Assembly (NCBI RefSeq): GCF_036898095.1
Contig: NC_090761.1
Coordinates: 47,994,836 to 48,058,835 of the forward strand
DNA length: 64,000 nucleotides
Source: Palaemon carinicauda
Taxonomy: Eukaryota; Arthropoda; Malacostraca; Decapoda; Palaemonidae
Direction of reading: 5' to 3'
Shown: positions 19,872 through 31,132 of the stretch, one piece after another
How the letters are laid out: each line of letters begins with the position of its first letter
Numbering within the stretch: the stretch's first letter is position 1
Notes under the pieces: generated by a model
Told to the model about the DNA's origin: nothing
What the model saw: the letters and a program-made list of their open reading frames with translations, nothing else
Databases searched by the model: none
Made by a program: the position numbers and the translations under genes

Positions 19872-20164
19872 GCATTGTTCTCTAGTCTTGGGTAGTGCTA
19901 TAGCCTCTGTACCATGGTCTTCCACTGTCTTGGGTAAGAGTTATCTTGCTTGAGGGTAAACTCAAGCACACTGTTCTATCTTATTCCTCTTCCTCTTGTT
20001 TTGTTAAAGTTTTTATATTTTATATAAGATATTTATTTTAATGTTTTTACTCCTCTTAAATTATTTTATTTTCCTTTTTTCCTTTCCTCACTGGGCTATT
20101 TTCTCTGTTGGAACCGCTGGGCTTATAGCATCCCGCTTTTCCAACTAGGGTTGTAGCTTAGCAA

Positions 20165-20249
<85 letters not shown>
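19872..20249 (+). mobile_element. LINE 3' end with (AAT)n tail
   Basis: This copy of a local repeat family reads ...CACTGGGCTATTTTCTCTG..., ...CCAACTAGGGTTGTAGCTTA... and ends in (AAT)n at 20167-20249. The same family in minus orientation is at 22629-22930, 29807-29935, 46202-46762 and 61881-62219. The last copy still encodes a LINE RT C-terminus, which identifies the family as non-LTR 3' ends. Confidence 0.75.
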
Positions 20250-20251
<2 letters not shown>

Positions 20252-20264
20252 GACTGGTTTCATT

Positions 20265-20391
20265 TTAATGTTTTTACTCCTCTTAAATTATTTTATTTTC
20301 CTTTTTTCCTTTCCTCACTGGGCTATTTTCTCTGTTGGTACCGCTGGGCTTATAGCATCCCGCTTTTCCAACTAGGGTTGTAGCTTAGGAA

Positions 20392-20437
<46 letters not shown>

Positions 20438-20464
20438 TAATAATAATAAAAGACTGGTTTCATT
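20265..20464 (+). repeat. Tandem duplicate of the LINE 3' end and its (AAT)n tail
   Basis: Sequence from about 20039 to 20264, including the flank AAAAGACTGGTTTCATT, is repeated immediately as 20265-20464. The duplication includes unique flank, so it arose after insertion rather than by a second insertion. Confidence 0.75.
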
Positions 20465-21527
20465 TGTGGTCTGAAAGCCTCTAATCTTGTCAAAGAAACC
20501 CAAAACTATATAGGTGTCGTCTCCCTTGAGGCCCAGTGGACACATAAAATGAAAGTCCATCTTGCTGCTAAACATGAGGTAAAATTGAAATGTTTAATCC
20601 CTCATTCTTCTTCTTCTTCTTTGCCTTCAACTTTTTCTAGTCAGCCTTCTCCATCTTGTTCTCTTAAACCCTTTTCCTTCATGTCATTTATTAATTCATC
20701 TTTCTGCCTGAACTTTGGCCTTCCCACCCTTCTTCTGCCCTCCAACTCCATGTTCATAACCCTTTTATACTGTATACATGTTCACCTTCTCTCCTCATGA
20801 CATGACTAAATCATTTCAGTCTTCTTTCCTGAGCTTTCTTTAAAACCTTGGTTAACATATGACACTTTAATTACTAGCAAAACTGAAATATACTATATGT
20901 AAGCATGCTAGCTAGTTTTGTATTTCTTTCTATATGTTTAATAGGAGCAGGGGCGTAGTAACTTACGTATCGGTCGATTAAAATGTGAAGTCTATCTCTA
21001 AATCTAATTCCATTGTTTACATTTGGGAAACTGATGGTGTGTTATCGCGCATGCGTTGCTTCCACTTGCTTTGGCCAGCTTTTCTGCTTTTTGTATGACG
21101 TAATCATTACCTGGCTTTTTTAACAAATTACGAGCTTCCAAATATTCATGCACAAGTTCCCAAATGTTGTTCTTCAACAGCCATTTATTTCCACCCTCCC
21201 CTTCAGTTTAACCTTAACCACCATCACATACAGATGTCTCCATGAGGGAACTTAAGGGAACTACAATCTGTTTCAAAATTTAGTGTAATTTCATCTTTGT
21301 CAGCAATTGATTATGATGGAAATACTCTCCATTCAGTGTATAGCTATTGTTACTCGTGTGAAAGTAAAAAAATAACCCCAAAATAATGAACCCAGGTATT
21401 GCGAGAGCAGCTCAGCATGTCCCGTTTGCCAGAAAATAGAAGCAGTGAGATGAAGTTTATTCGCGAGCAAAGCAAGCCATGACGGATCGAAAACCGTTAG
21501 AGGAACGTTTAGTGAATCATACACAAT
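20465..21527. other. Intergenic, nothing recognised
   Basis: A TTC-rich patch lies at 20605-20625. No frame has features of a gene. Confidence 0.5.
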
Positions 21528-21620
21528 TATGGTACTCCTACGACTATTGAAGCAAAGGGCCTCGGTTAGATTTCGCCAATCGTCTCTATCTTCATATAAG
21601 GGAGTCCAAAAACACATGAA
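21528..21620 (-). mobile_element. LINE C-terminal remnant
   Basis: On the minus strand it reads YEDRDDWRNLTEALCFNSRR. The same end, DRDNW.NLTEALCVN, recurs at 25070-25250, so this is the C-terminus of a dispersed LINE family rather than a host gene. Confidence 0.5.
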
Positions 21621-22628
21621 CGGATGGTTTGCCCTAATAATCATGGTCAGAAATTGCATAGAACACAAGATAGTAAGAAAAATATATGGTTCAAGTCTGG
21701 CTAGAAATTTAAATATCATATATTAACCGAAACCTCTAATACTTTCACTGTCCCCCTAATCAATTCATTCTGAATCTTATCTTTTCTTTTTTGTGACACC
21801 ACACATAAACCTTAGCATTTTTATCTCGGCAATTCCCATTTTTCTTTATTGGTCAAGGCTCTATCCTATAGAGCATGGCTGATCTAACAACACTTTATAT
21901 AAAACTTTCCTTTAACCTTTACACTGATCTTTCTATTGCAAAGTATTCCTGATAAATTTAATCCCTCATTACTATTAAACAAGTGAATAGTAAGACAAAA
22001 ATAAGTCAAATACAATGGTACATATTTTGTCCCCTTTACCTTAAACTATCTGATCCTATAAGTACCCAATGTCAAAAGCACATCTTGCACAAGATGGTTG
22101 CCCGATGTGTAGGAAAAGAAATGCTTAAGGGGGAATTAATTCTAGATGGATACTTCAGAAGATATATAAATCTCTTCATTAACTTAATGGCTGTCATAAG
22201 TGTAACTATTGCTTCGCCGAATACAATCTACTTATAAAGCATATAAGGTAAGTGGGAATTACTTGCGTTTTTTTTTCAGGTTTACCAAGTGATACAGCAT
22301 CATAGACAATTTTTTTGGGAGGGGCAAAGTGCCTCCAGTAAGAGAGGACGACGACATAGCCCTCTCGGTCAGGTTAGGTTAGGCGGGTGTCGTTAGATTC
22401 CAATATATACCTTTTTTCTGCCTTCTATATCCCACTCAACTCCAATTCAATTACCCAGTTTTCCCATGACAAATCACAAGTATATTTTCCCATCTGGTTG
22501 TGGTGTAATTAATCAATATCTGCCATTAGTACATTGGGTAATGCACTGGTTTTTTGCTGGCTTTCTTAGCCCAAAACCACCGGTTTCCCTCAAGAATCCA
22601 CCATGATTGTTTATATGTGAGGGTGGGA
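21621..22628. other. Intergenic, short TTAGG-like motif only
   Basis: CAGGTTAGGTTAGGCGGG lies at about 22371-22388. No gene seen. Confidence 0.4.
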
Positions 22629-22930
22629 TATTATTATTATTATTATTATTATCATTATTATTATTATTACTACTATTATAATTATTATTATTATCATCAT
22701 TATTTGCTAAGCTACAACCCTAGTTGGAAGTGCAGAATACTATAAGCCCAGGGGCCCCAAAAGGGAAAATAGCCCAGTTAGGAAAGGAAATAAGGAAAAA
22801 TAAAAATATTTAAGAACAGCAACATCAAAATAAATATTCCCTAAATAAACTATAAAAACTTGGACAAAACAAGAAGAGAAATTAGATAGAATAGTGTGCC
22901 CGAGTGTACCCTCTAGCGAGAGAACTCTTA
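22629..22930 (-). mobile_element. LINE 3' end with (ATT)n tail
   Basis: (ATT)n at 22629-22703 followed by GCTAAGCTACAACCCTAGTT and AAAATAGCCCAGTTAGGAAA, the inverted form of the family described at 19872. Confidence 0.75.
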
Positions 22931-24559
22931 ACACGAAGAATGCCTTGCAACAATAATAGTCAGAGATGAATTACATAAAAATAACCAGATGAAATAAAGG
23001 TCATTCATTTGAAGACTATTTCCGGTTAAATTATCGATAAACAACCTAATTAAATTCAAAATTGTGGTTAAAATATCCAACAGTCGTTTTGGGAAATCCA
23101 AATTCCACCAGCACGCATGTTCAAGGGTCACTACCCAGTGACATTTCTAGGCTCTTAATTAAAATTCCTCAGGTCTATAATATTTCTAGAAGATGCATAC
23201 AAGTAATACAAGTAAATATCAACTTACTCGGGTCATATTCACACGTTTTTGTCTCTGATTCAGGACTTTGATTGCTATCCATTACGAGGCGTCAAAAATT
23301 GCTACTGCTGCAGACACTAGTTTGTTTACCATACATAGGATAACCTGGTGTTCGAATCCTCTTCGATTTTCTTTCTATTTTTGCTTTTTAAATAATTGAA
23401 GATGTCTTTATAATTCATTTCATTAATAATAATAATTAGTTTAATTTCTTATATGCATAATCCTTTTCCTGGCTTGAAATAAATTTTCCCTTTGAATTTT
23501 TCCTGGGAAGTGGAAGCCCGTTAAAAGAGATGGGACTACCAGATGGCTGCAAATAATAATACCATTAAATTGCGAAAAAAAATCAAAATAATTTATTCCT
23601 TTAAATCCAGTTTAATGTCTTAGAATAATCGTCAGTAATCTAATACAATTAATAAGTGAAATCACAGTATAGCATACTAGTGAAATGATGGTCATAACCG
23701 CGATCAGCTGTGATGGGTGTGTTCCTTATAATTAAAAAAAAAATCAATGATATGTAATCAGAAACCCGTAAACAACAGGGGATACAGATTGCGAAAAAAA
23801 TCAATCCCAGACAATTTCTAAAGTCAAACTAGAGATATTTCTAAAGGTACTTTTTATCTTAAATTAATCTATAAGACAGCAATAATATCGTTAGGTTCTT
23901 CATAGTACAAAGGAACAAAGAAGTTAAATTGATAAGTTAGACACATGTCAGTTGTGTAAATTAGTTTTAATGTATTTATTTTGTCATGATGTTATATGAT
24001 TTTTACTTTTTTGACACATCGTTAACTCATAAATAATATTGTAGCTTTGCTATTCAAAGCTTCTCTCTTGTTCAATTATTATAAAGTTCAGAACATAGTT
24101 AGCATATGCATAATCTTGTGCCTACTAAAATTTAGTAGACATAGGGTTAGATATTAACTATTAATAAACTAACTTCAAGTAAGATATTTTTGATGCAGTA
24201 ATTGTAATAAGAAAAGTACGTTCAGTATCTAAAGAGAACGAGACTAATTCCAGTGGGTTCTCGAATGCACTGGGTGATGCTAGTGTACGATAATGGTAAA
24301 AACATATGATACAATGAAATAAACCCACACGAATACAGTACCCCAATGCTGAGTAAATTAAAAGGCTTAGTTAAAAGGGGTCTACGTAACCCTGCTTATT
24401 AGTAAGAAAAAAAGGCATTCATTTAAATGTTAGTTTAATGTAGAAACAACATTACAAACACATCTATATGACATTGCGACCTTACTAATATGCTTTCAAC
24501 ATACTGTGTATGTTCTTAACTAGCAGGCTATCGTGATTCAATAAATAATTGAGAAACCA
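22931..24559. other. Intergenic, AT-rich, nothing recognised
   Basis: No frame with conserved motifs, no tRNA or repeat structure that I can support. Confidence 0.5.
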
Positions 24560-24945
24560 GGTAGCATTCATTAGCAAACGACAGAAAAACCGAATGCCAC
24601 CAGTCTTGTTATACAGCAGAAGTTTTTCTCCATCCTCACTGCCACCCCTAATCTCAGGTGTTTCATGTTTTGAGTCTTCTCCAACCATTTCAATCGCAAG
24701 CATTTCTTCCCCACCGCCATCTGCACATCTGCCCGATACGCCCTCTCCAATGCCTTCGATCAAAGGCATCCTCTTCCACCAAACCTCTTCTCTCCATATC
24801 ATCCTTCAACTTATCTCGCCATCTAATCCTCTCCCCCTTTCCACATTAACAGCTTCCTCCTAAGCCCTCCTCACTCCTTCCCCACCATCCATCCTTAACA
24901 TGTGTCCACACCATTTTAGTCGTGACTGTAATCTTTACTACACCT
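24560..24945 (-). mobile_element. LINE RT C-terminal remnant
   Basis: Minus-strand fragments in several frames give KWCGHMLRMDGGEGVRRAL, GLVEEDAFDRRHWRGRIGQM and similar, matching the WxGHxxRM ... DRxxWR pattern at the C-terminus of LINE reverse transcriptases (compare [12 protein letters not shown] in the intact LINE at 51301-54333). It is decayed by stops and frameshifts. Confidence 0.6.
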
Positions 24946-25069
24946 GCCATCTTATTTTAAAATTTTCCAATCTTTCAAAAAGTGATATTCCCATAATTCA
25001 CCTTACTATTTTCATCTTTATTCTCTCAGTATTTACTTCCTCTTATCGTATTATCATCAACATCATCAT

Positions 25070-25250
25070 CTACTACGCCTATTGACGCAAAGGGCCTCGG
25101 TTAGATTTCACCAGTTGTCTCTATCTTGAGCTTTTAAATCAATACTTCTCCATTCATCAACTCCTACCTCACGCTTCATAGTTCTCAGCCATGTGTATAG
25201 TCCTGGGTCTTCCAACTTTTCTAGTGCCAAGTGGAGCCCAGTTAAAAGTT
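25070..25250 (-). mobile_element. LINE C-terminal remnant
   Basis: On the minus strand: YTWLRTMKREVGVDEWRSID, AQDRDNW, then NLTEALCVN. Shares its end with 21528-21620. No intact frame. Confidence 0.5.
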
Positions 25251-25865
25251 TGGTTAATTAATTTTTCTTCGGACATGCTTTTCGTCTTAAACCAAAATAT
25301 TACTCTCCAAATACATATTCTTCATTTTATCCTGCTAATTGATCCTTTGACTTCATCTTGACCTAACACCCCTAAAAGGCTCTACCCATGCCTTCTTCAG
25401 TCTCACCCATCCTATACTTACTACATGTCCATGGCATTTCAAACTTTCTCCTATCATGTCAGTAACCTTTATCCCCCTGGTAGTTATAGTCTATAAATTT
25501 TTCAGCCTTTAATGTTACAAATTGCCTAAAATCACCCTTCAACATTCTCATTTCCATTATTTGAAGTTTTTATTTCCTCATTACTTTTTTCCTTACTTCA
25601 TTACTGATATTCTGTACTATTGTATAATATATCTTTATTTTTAGCCCAGTTTGCATTATTTTGCAAAACACAACTGCCGCAATAACCCTCCTGTCCCTCA
25701 GGCATGTTTTTTCTCCTATTTGTTTTAAATTTTCTTACCTTCTGTAACGCATGGATTCTTGTGGTGCCAGCCTGTAATTACCCTTTTAACCTTAGCTCTA
25801 AATCTTTTTTTCCTGGCTTAGAATAGATCAGAAGTAACTGAAATTCTTTATTATTATTATCATTA

Positions 25866-25897
<32 letters not shown>

Positions 25898-26057
25898 GTT
25901 GTTGTTGTTGTTACTATTATTACTATCATTATTATTATTTCGGTAGAAGACCCTCTTTAAGGCAAGTTTGATTGAAAACAATGGCTGCCTCAGTAGCATT
26001 AATTGTACAGTCTATTTTCCCAAAAACTCAAATAGTCTTCTTTTCTGCATTACTGTG
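25251..26057. other. Intergenic with (ATT)n/(GTT)n microsatellite
   Basis: A mixed ATT/GTT/ATC triplet run lies at 25846-25940. No gene seen. Confidence 0.6.
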
Positions 26058-26450
26058 TTCTGCCAGTAATTGAGCTATCATCATTCTTCATGGTTGGGAA
26101 GTCGAAATCAGGAAGTGTAAGTCGATTATTTAATCCAAAGTTGACAATTTAGGTAAAGAAATCCAGTTAACACCTATGCATTTTGCGAGGACCATCTCCC
26201 TTCCTCAGGCTGTCGTGGAATGGGAAACGATGCTGGCAACATCCTTCTAAATGGCAATGCTGTCTCGTGGGTAGGGCTGCCGAATTTACATTGGCTGCCT
26301 CCGGGTATGTGGGCGGAGCAAGTAATGACATACGCGAGGTGGTGAATTCTCATTGGCTGAAACGCTCCCCGGGAGGGAATGGTTCTCAGTCAACTTGTCT
26401 CCCCGCTCGTCTAAAGGTAATGGGCCGCCATCTTGTTCTTCGCTTGCTGA
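26058..26450 (+). repeat. Left inverted terminal repeat of Penelope-like element
   Basis: Contains GGACCATCTCCCTTCCTCAG, GGAATGGGAAACGATGCTGG and GGTGGTGAATTCTCATTGGC, each found as its complement in 29408-29806. Divergence is visible (roughly one difference per ten bases). Confidence 0.85.
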
Positions 26451-26489
26451 GCAATGATACTGATAGGGACCCCAACGAAGATGACCAAT

Positions 26490-27701
26490 AAGATGAGGCC
26501 ATCCATCTGGCCTACAATAGCTTGACTTATCTAGAGATCATCTGCCAGGCTCTCCACACCACGAGGGATCAAGATTGGACCAAGATGATGCGGACTATTC
26601 ACCAAAAACAGGGAAATATCAGTGGGGTTAAGTGCCGTATCTCTGAGCAGAAACAGGAATATATCAACATTCCTTCCTACACCCCTACTCCTGCCAAGGA
26701 CAAAATTCTTGACCTTAACTGCCATTACATCTCGTGCCCTAAGCCCATGGACAAGAGGCTGGAAATCAAACTCCTGATCGATTCCGTCCTCTGCTACCAA
26801 GAAAAGGGCACCTTAAAAACTACTGACGACCTCCAACCCCTGCTCCTAGACAAAGCCCTCACCGAATGTGGATGCTACACTAGTGGTATTGTCTCTAGTG
26901 ACATGAAAAGGTAGCTAAGGAGCTGAATAAATAAGCCCAAGAGACTGTTCGAAGAGCAGACAAAGACTGCTGCCTTTGTCTTTATTGACAGAGAAGAGTA
27001 CCATTGTAAGCTCGACTTGATATCGACAGACACTTCAAAATTTGAAAAACTCTCGAACAATCCAATCAAAGAGATAAAAAGGAAAGTTAACATGACAGTT
27101 GAGATCATCATCGCTGCCACTAACACCGTCCACATCCACACCATTACCAAAGATTTTGCCCCTTGTTACTTATATAGCAATATCAAGACCCACAAGAGTA
27201 GCAACCCAATCAGGCCTATCATTAGCCAGTGCCCAACGCCCACTTACCACCTGGTGAAGAAACCGAATAGAATCCTTACCCTTAAGTCTCTAACAGGTAT
27301 AGTGTCGCCTCATCCACTGAATTCCTGTGCAACCTGAAGAGTTCTCCCAGCACTGGCACCTTCACTTCTCTGGACGTAGAATCCCTCTTCACCAACGTTC
27401 CTGTTAGAGAGACTGTTGACCTGATTTTGGAGAGAGTCTACAGGGACACCAGTGACTCTGAACATCCCAGAAAAAGTCCTCCGCACCCTCCTTGAAATAT
27501 GTACTAGGAAGGCCCCTTTCACCACCTGCAGGGGCCACACGTTCATACAGAAGGATGGTGTGGCGATGGGCTCTTCCATTGGTGTGCTCTTCACCAATTT
27601 CTACATGGGAGTTGTCAAAGAGAGGGTCTTCTCATACATACATCTACCTGATGTGTATGTGAGGCACATCGATGACACCTTCATCAAGGCTCCCTCCAAC
27701 G
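26490..27701 (+). pseudogene. Penelope-type reverse transcriptase, 5' part
   Basis: The frames give, in order, NLKSSPSTGT, TSLDVESLFTNVPV (motif A), DGVAMGSSIGVLFTNFYMG (motif B) and YVRHIDDTFIKAP (motif C; Penelope RTs have RYIDDTF). An N-terminal stretch (26522-26914) with YCQ-like helical text precedes them. A stop at 26914 and shifts near 27310 and 27455 break the frame. Interrupted at 27702 by a transposon. Confidence 0.8.
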
Positions 27702-28423
27702 CAACGGCATAGCCAAGGGGGGGCAAGGGGTGGCAATTGGCCCAGCTGGGGAAAATCTTGCCACCCTGAGAGGAGTCTTCTTGCCACCCCACCCCTCCCC
27801 AAGAATTTAAAGTTTTTATGTCGCTTGTTTTAATATCTCTACTGAAATGATTGTACATCTGTATTATGCGATCAAAGTCTGTAAGTTATACAGAGCTCTC
27901 AACACTGATATCTACATGTGTTATTTAATACACACTAGATGGAGTCAGAAATCATACAATAATTTACACTTATTTGTTACTAATTAAATAAAAACAGTAA
28001 ATTTGGATATGGTCATAGGGAAAAAATACATGTAAAACAGTGCTTCTGAAAATTGTACAATTGAAACTTAAATCCTATTGCAAATTATGTGGATATGTTA
28101 CTGCTAGTGATGCTTGGAAGACAAAATTAATAGTGGAGGAATGCGAATGTGTTAGGTAACAAATCTTATACTCTCAACTCCACTATCCAATTTCGTAATC
28201 TATTCAAATAAATAGTCTTGATTGGAAGTGGTTATTCTTATTAAAACAGTTCATCATACTACAACCAATTTTACAAGCCCAGTCTCAGAACTGCTGGCTT
28301 ACAGACCCCCTACTGCAGGGATTCGGCCCTTTGGGCCTTGCATATGGCTGCCCCTTCAAATATAACCTTTCCCCATGCTTGCCCCCCCCCCCCCCCTCTG
28401 AGACGCCCCTGGCTACGCCACTG
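27702..28423. mobile_element. hAT-like non-autonomous transposon inside the Penelope RT
   Basis: The left end is CAACGGCATAGCCAAGGGG and the right end, read inverted, CAGTGGCGTAGCCAGGGG, the widespread hAT-type terminus. Flanks TCCAACGC (27694-27701 region) and TCCACCCA (28424-28431) could be a decayed 8-bp target duplication. Penelope RT text stops at the left edge and resumes at the right edge (QDIETLHKTFEKYSSLRF). No transposase is encoded. Confidence 0.65.
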
Positions 28424-29313
28424 TCCACCCAGGATATTGAGACTCTCCACAAGACATTTGAGAAGTATAGTTCCCTCAGGTTCACAGTGGAGCATAGCAG
28501 CAATGGTTGACTGCCCATTTTGGATGTCCTTATCTCCCGAGTTCTTCAGGTTACAGCACACGTGTCTGCACCAAGCCCACCAGCCATGGATTATGCCTTA
28601 ATGGAGAAAGTGAATGTTTTGTCAGTTATAAGGCCTCTGCAATCAAGGCGTACATCTGCAGGGCCCTCACCCATTGCTCCTCCTGGGCCGACATGCATGA
28701 AGAACTTGATCGCATCACACAGGTCCTTGTAAATGATGATTATTCTGATAAGCAAGTAAACCACAAGGTCAAGCTAGCATTGGACACTTGGTACCAGGGT
28801 GACCAGCAAACTAAGGACAACACCACCACCATCAACTTATACTACAAGGGGTACATGCATACAGAGAACCAAAAGTATGAAAAAGCAGTGAGGGACATCG
28901 TCAGCAACCACATTTCCCCTGTAGATGTGACCATCAAGATCAAGTTTACAGTCTACTACCAGACGGTCAAGACAAGGTCCCTCATTATGAGGAACAACCC
29001 AGCTCCACCGACTCAGGACTTCCTTAGGCAGTCAAATGTGCCCAGTTTTAGGATACATAGGAATGACCACTATGCGAAACTGTCCTGCCATATCCAGAAA
29101 GGGGCTTTAAGAGCTCATGCCTTCCTAGTGCATAATCACCATATCAAACATGAGGAGATCGTCAAGAGTACCAAGATCATCGGCCGTGCTCCTGACAGTA
29201 GAAGACTTAGTATTCTTGAAGCTCTCCTCATGCAGAGAGAAAACCATCCCCAAACACAACCTAAGAAAAGTTCTTGCTCCTCTCATGCCGCAGGAATCAT
29301 ATCTAGAGAATAA
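28424..29313 (+). pseudogene. Penelope RT 3' part and GIY-YIG endonuclease
   Basis: After the insertion, RT text continues (RFTVEHSSNG, then LPILDVLISR) with a stop in between. The long frame from 28507 to 29313 ends with KLSCHIQKGALRAHAFLVHN and RRLSILEALLMQ, the C-terminal pattern of Penelope GIY-YIG domains. The YIG itself is visible as GYIGMTT at 29051-29073 in the neighbouring frame, so two compensating frameshifts bracket it. Inactive as it stands. Confidence 0.75.
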
Positions 29314-29407
29314 ATATTGAACAAAACATCCCGAACATACACCACTCTAATCAGCGGCCAAGCAGCTCGCCTAGCACCAATTCCAGCCCAGCGAGTGCTT
29401 CTGCTAA

Positions 29408-29806
29408 TCAGAGCTTAGTCACCGCAGAACAAGATGACAGCCCACAACCTTTAGATGAGAGGGGAGACAGGTTGGCTGAGAGCCAATCCCTCCTGGGGAG
29501 CGTAACAGCCAATGAGAATTCACCACCTTACAGCATCATTACATACTCCACCCACATACCCATAGGCAGCCAATGTAAATTTGGCAGCCCTACCCACGAG
29601 ACAGCATTGTCATTTAAAAAGATGTTGCCAGCATCGTTTCCCATTCCATGACAACCTGAGGAAGGGAGATGGTCCTCCCGAAATGCGTAGCTGATAACTG
29701 TTTTTCTTTACTTAAATTGTCAACTTTAGATTAGATAATCAACTTGCACTTCCTGATTTTGACTTCCCAATCATGAAGAATGACGTTTGCTCATAACTGG
29801 CAGAAT
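29408..29806 (-). repeat. Right inverted terminal repeat of Penelope-like element
   Basis: Inverted copy of 26058-26450; ends ...AACTGGCAGAA against TTCTGCCAG at the left. Confidence 0.85.
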
Positions 29807-29818
29807 CCATTATTATTA

Positions 29819-29874
<56 letters not shown>

Positions 29875-29935
29875 GTTATTATTATTATTATTAGCTAAGC
29901 TACAACCCTAGTTAGAAAAACAGAAGCTGCACAAA
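29807..29935 (-). mobile_element. LINE 3' end with (ATT)n tail, truncated
   Basis: (ATT)n at 29810-29893 followed by TTAGCTAAGCTACAACCCTA and GTTAGAAAAACAG, then unrelated sequence. Same family as 22629-22930. Confidence 0.7.
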
Positions 29936-30269
29936 GATCAAGTAAAGCATATTATCCAACAGATAATTTACAATAGACTATCCAGCAGTCTTTGTTGATT
30001 ATCCAGTGCAGCTTTAATTCTTTCTATTACCGATAAATTGTTCAATAATCACAAATTTTGGTGTTTTGGAAATGAAAGACAAATTCGCAATAGATGTGTA
30101 CAAATTCAAGTTCCTGCTAGGTCTTAATTGTTGCTTGAGCAAGTGAAATGTGCAAAGATTCCAAGCGTTGGTACTGTAGCCTATACCTACGGATGGGTCA
30201 TCATTAATATTCATGGTCTAACGGTGCTTCATTCCTGAAATACAATGTTCTTATCACCCTTATTTCTAT

Positions 30270-30358
<89 letters not shown>

Positions 30359-30839
30359 CTAAAATACTGAGGGATACTAATTGTTTTCCTATGCACAAAG
30401 ATTCATATAAGAAAAATAGAACCAAAAGAAGTACGAGTTGCATGATGAACAAATTTTATGATTTTCATGCAATGATGGCTACGAATATCGTCTGTCTTTG
30501 TCAAGCCTATGATCTTCATATGCACAACCATATTTGAAAAAGCTAACAGAATATTACCAAATTAATTTTGTTTAGAAAGAAATGTGAATATTTATCAGTT
30601 GAATATCAAATAACTAACCAGGTGTTGTCATGACACTAAAGATATAACTTACATTCACTGAATTGCAGTAAAAAGAAAGTTAAAAAATGCATAGCTTTTA
30701 TCCAGGCTTGGATTTTATTATACCACATTACATTTTTCTAAACACCACCCTTTATAACTTGCCCACACTTTTTGTAATTGATGAAATTTGTAACATCCCT
30801 CGACACATAAGATTAAAATACGATGATACTTGAATAAAA
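29936..30839. other. Intergenic upstream of CCT4 with (TC)n microsatellite
   Basis: A pure (CT)n run of about 82 bases lies at 30273-30354. Otherwise nothing recognised. Confidence 0.7.
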
Positions 30840-31023
30840 GGTACGAAAGTCTCGCATGACTCACGAGTGAATTCGGCTGCTGTCACTGTTAGCAACAAAA
30901 CAACTCTGGGCCGTCGAAACTTCGTCCGACACCTGATTGTTTATCGTGAATCATCGGATGTCTGATTAGTGATTCGTGCTTCTTGATTCATCAGTTTTGA
31001 AGTAAAATATCTAAATATTCGAA
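30840..31023 (+). promoter_or_regulatory. Probable core promoter and 5' UTR of CCT4
   Basis: Inferred only from its position before the CCT4 ATG and its higher GC content around 30850-30960. No TATA box or recognised element; the transcription start cannot be placed. Confidence 0.3.
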
Positions 31024-31132
31024 ATGTCTGCTAAAGTTGCTGTTCCCAGGATGAAGGTCCCGAGTAAATCCGAATTTAAGGATAAGGAAAAACCCGCCCA
31101 GATACGAAGTAGCAACATCGTCGCCGCTAAAG
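31024..31132 (+). CDS. CCT4: CCT4 exon 1
   Basis: ATG at 31024; codes [18 protein letters not shown] through SSNIVAAK; donor AAAG|GTAAAG; phase 1 exit. Confidence 0.93.

Larger units (their letters stand above)
26058..29806 (+). mobile_element. Penelope-like element with long inverted terminal repeats
   Basis: The body encodes a decayed Penelope-type RT followed by a GIY-YIG endonuclease region. It is bounded by inverted repeats of about 395 bp (26058-26450 and 29408-29806). LTR-like repeats in direct or inverted orientation are known around Penelope elements. A hAT-like insertion (27702-28423) splits the RT after the IDD motif. Frameshifts and stops throughout indicate a dead copy. The right end abuts an (ATT)n LINE tail. 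Confidence 0.85.

Noticed and set aside
24549..24863. Plus-strand serine/proline-rich frame
   Set aside because: Antisense of a decayed LINE C-terminus that reads sensibly only on the minus strand.
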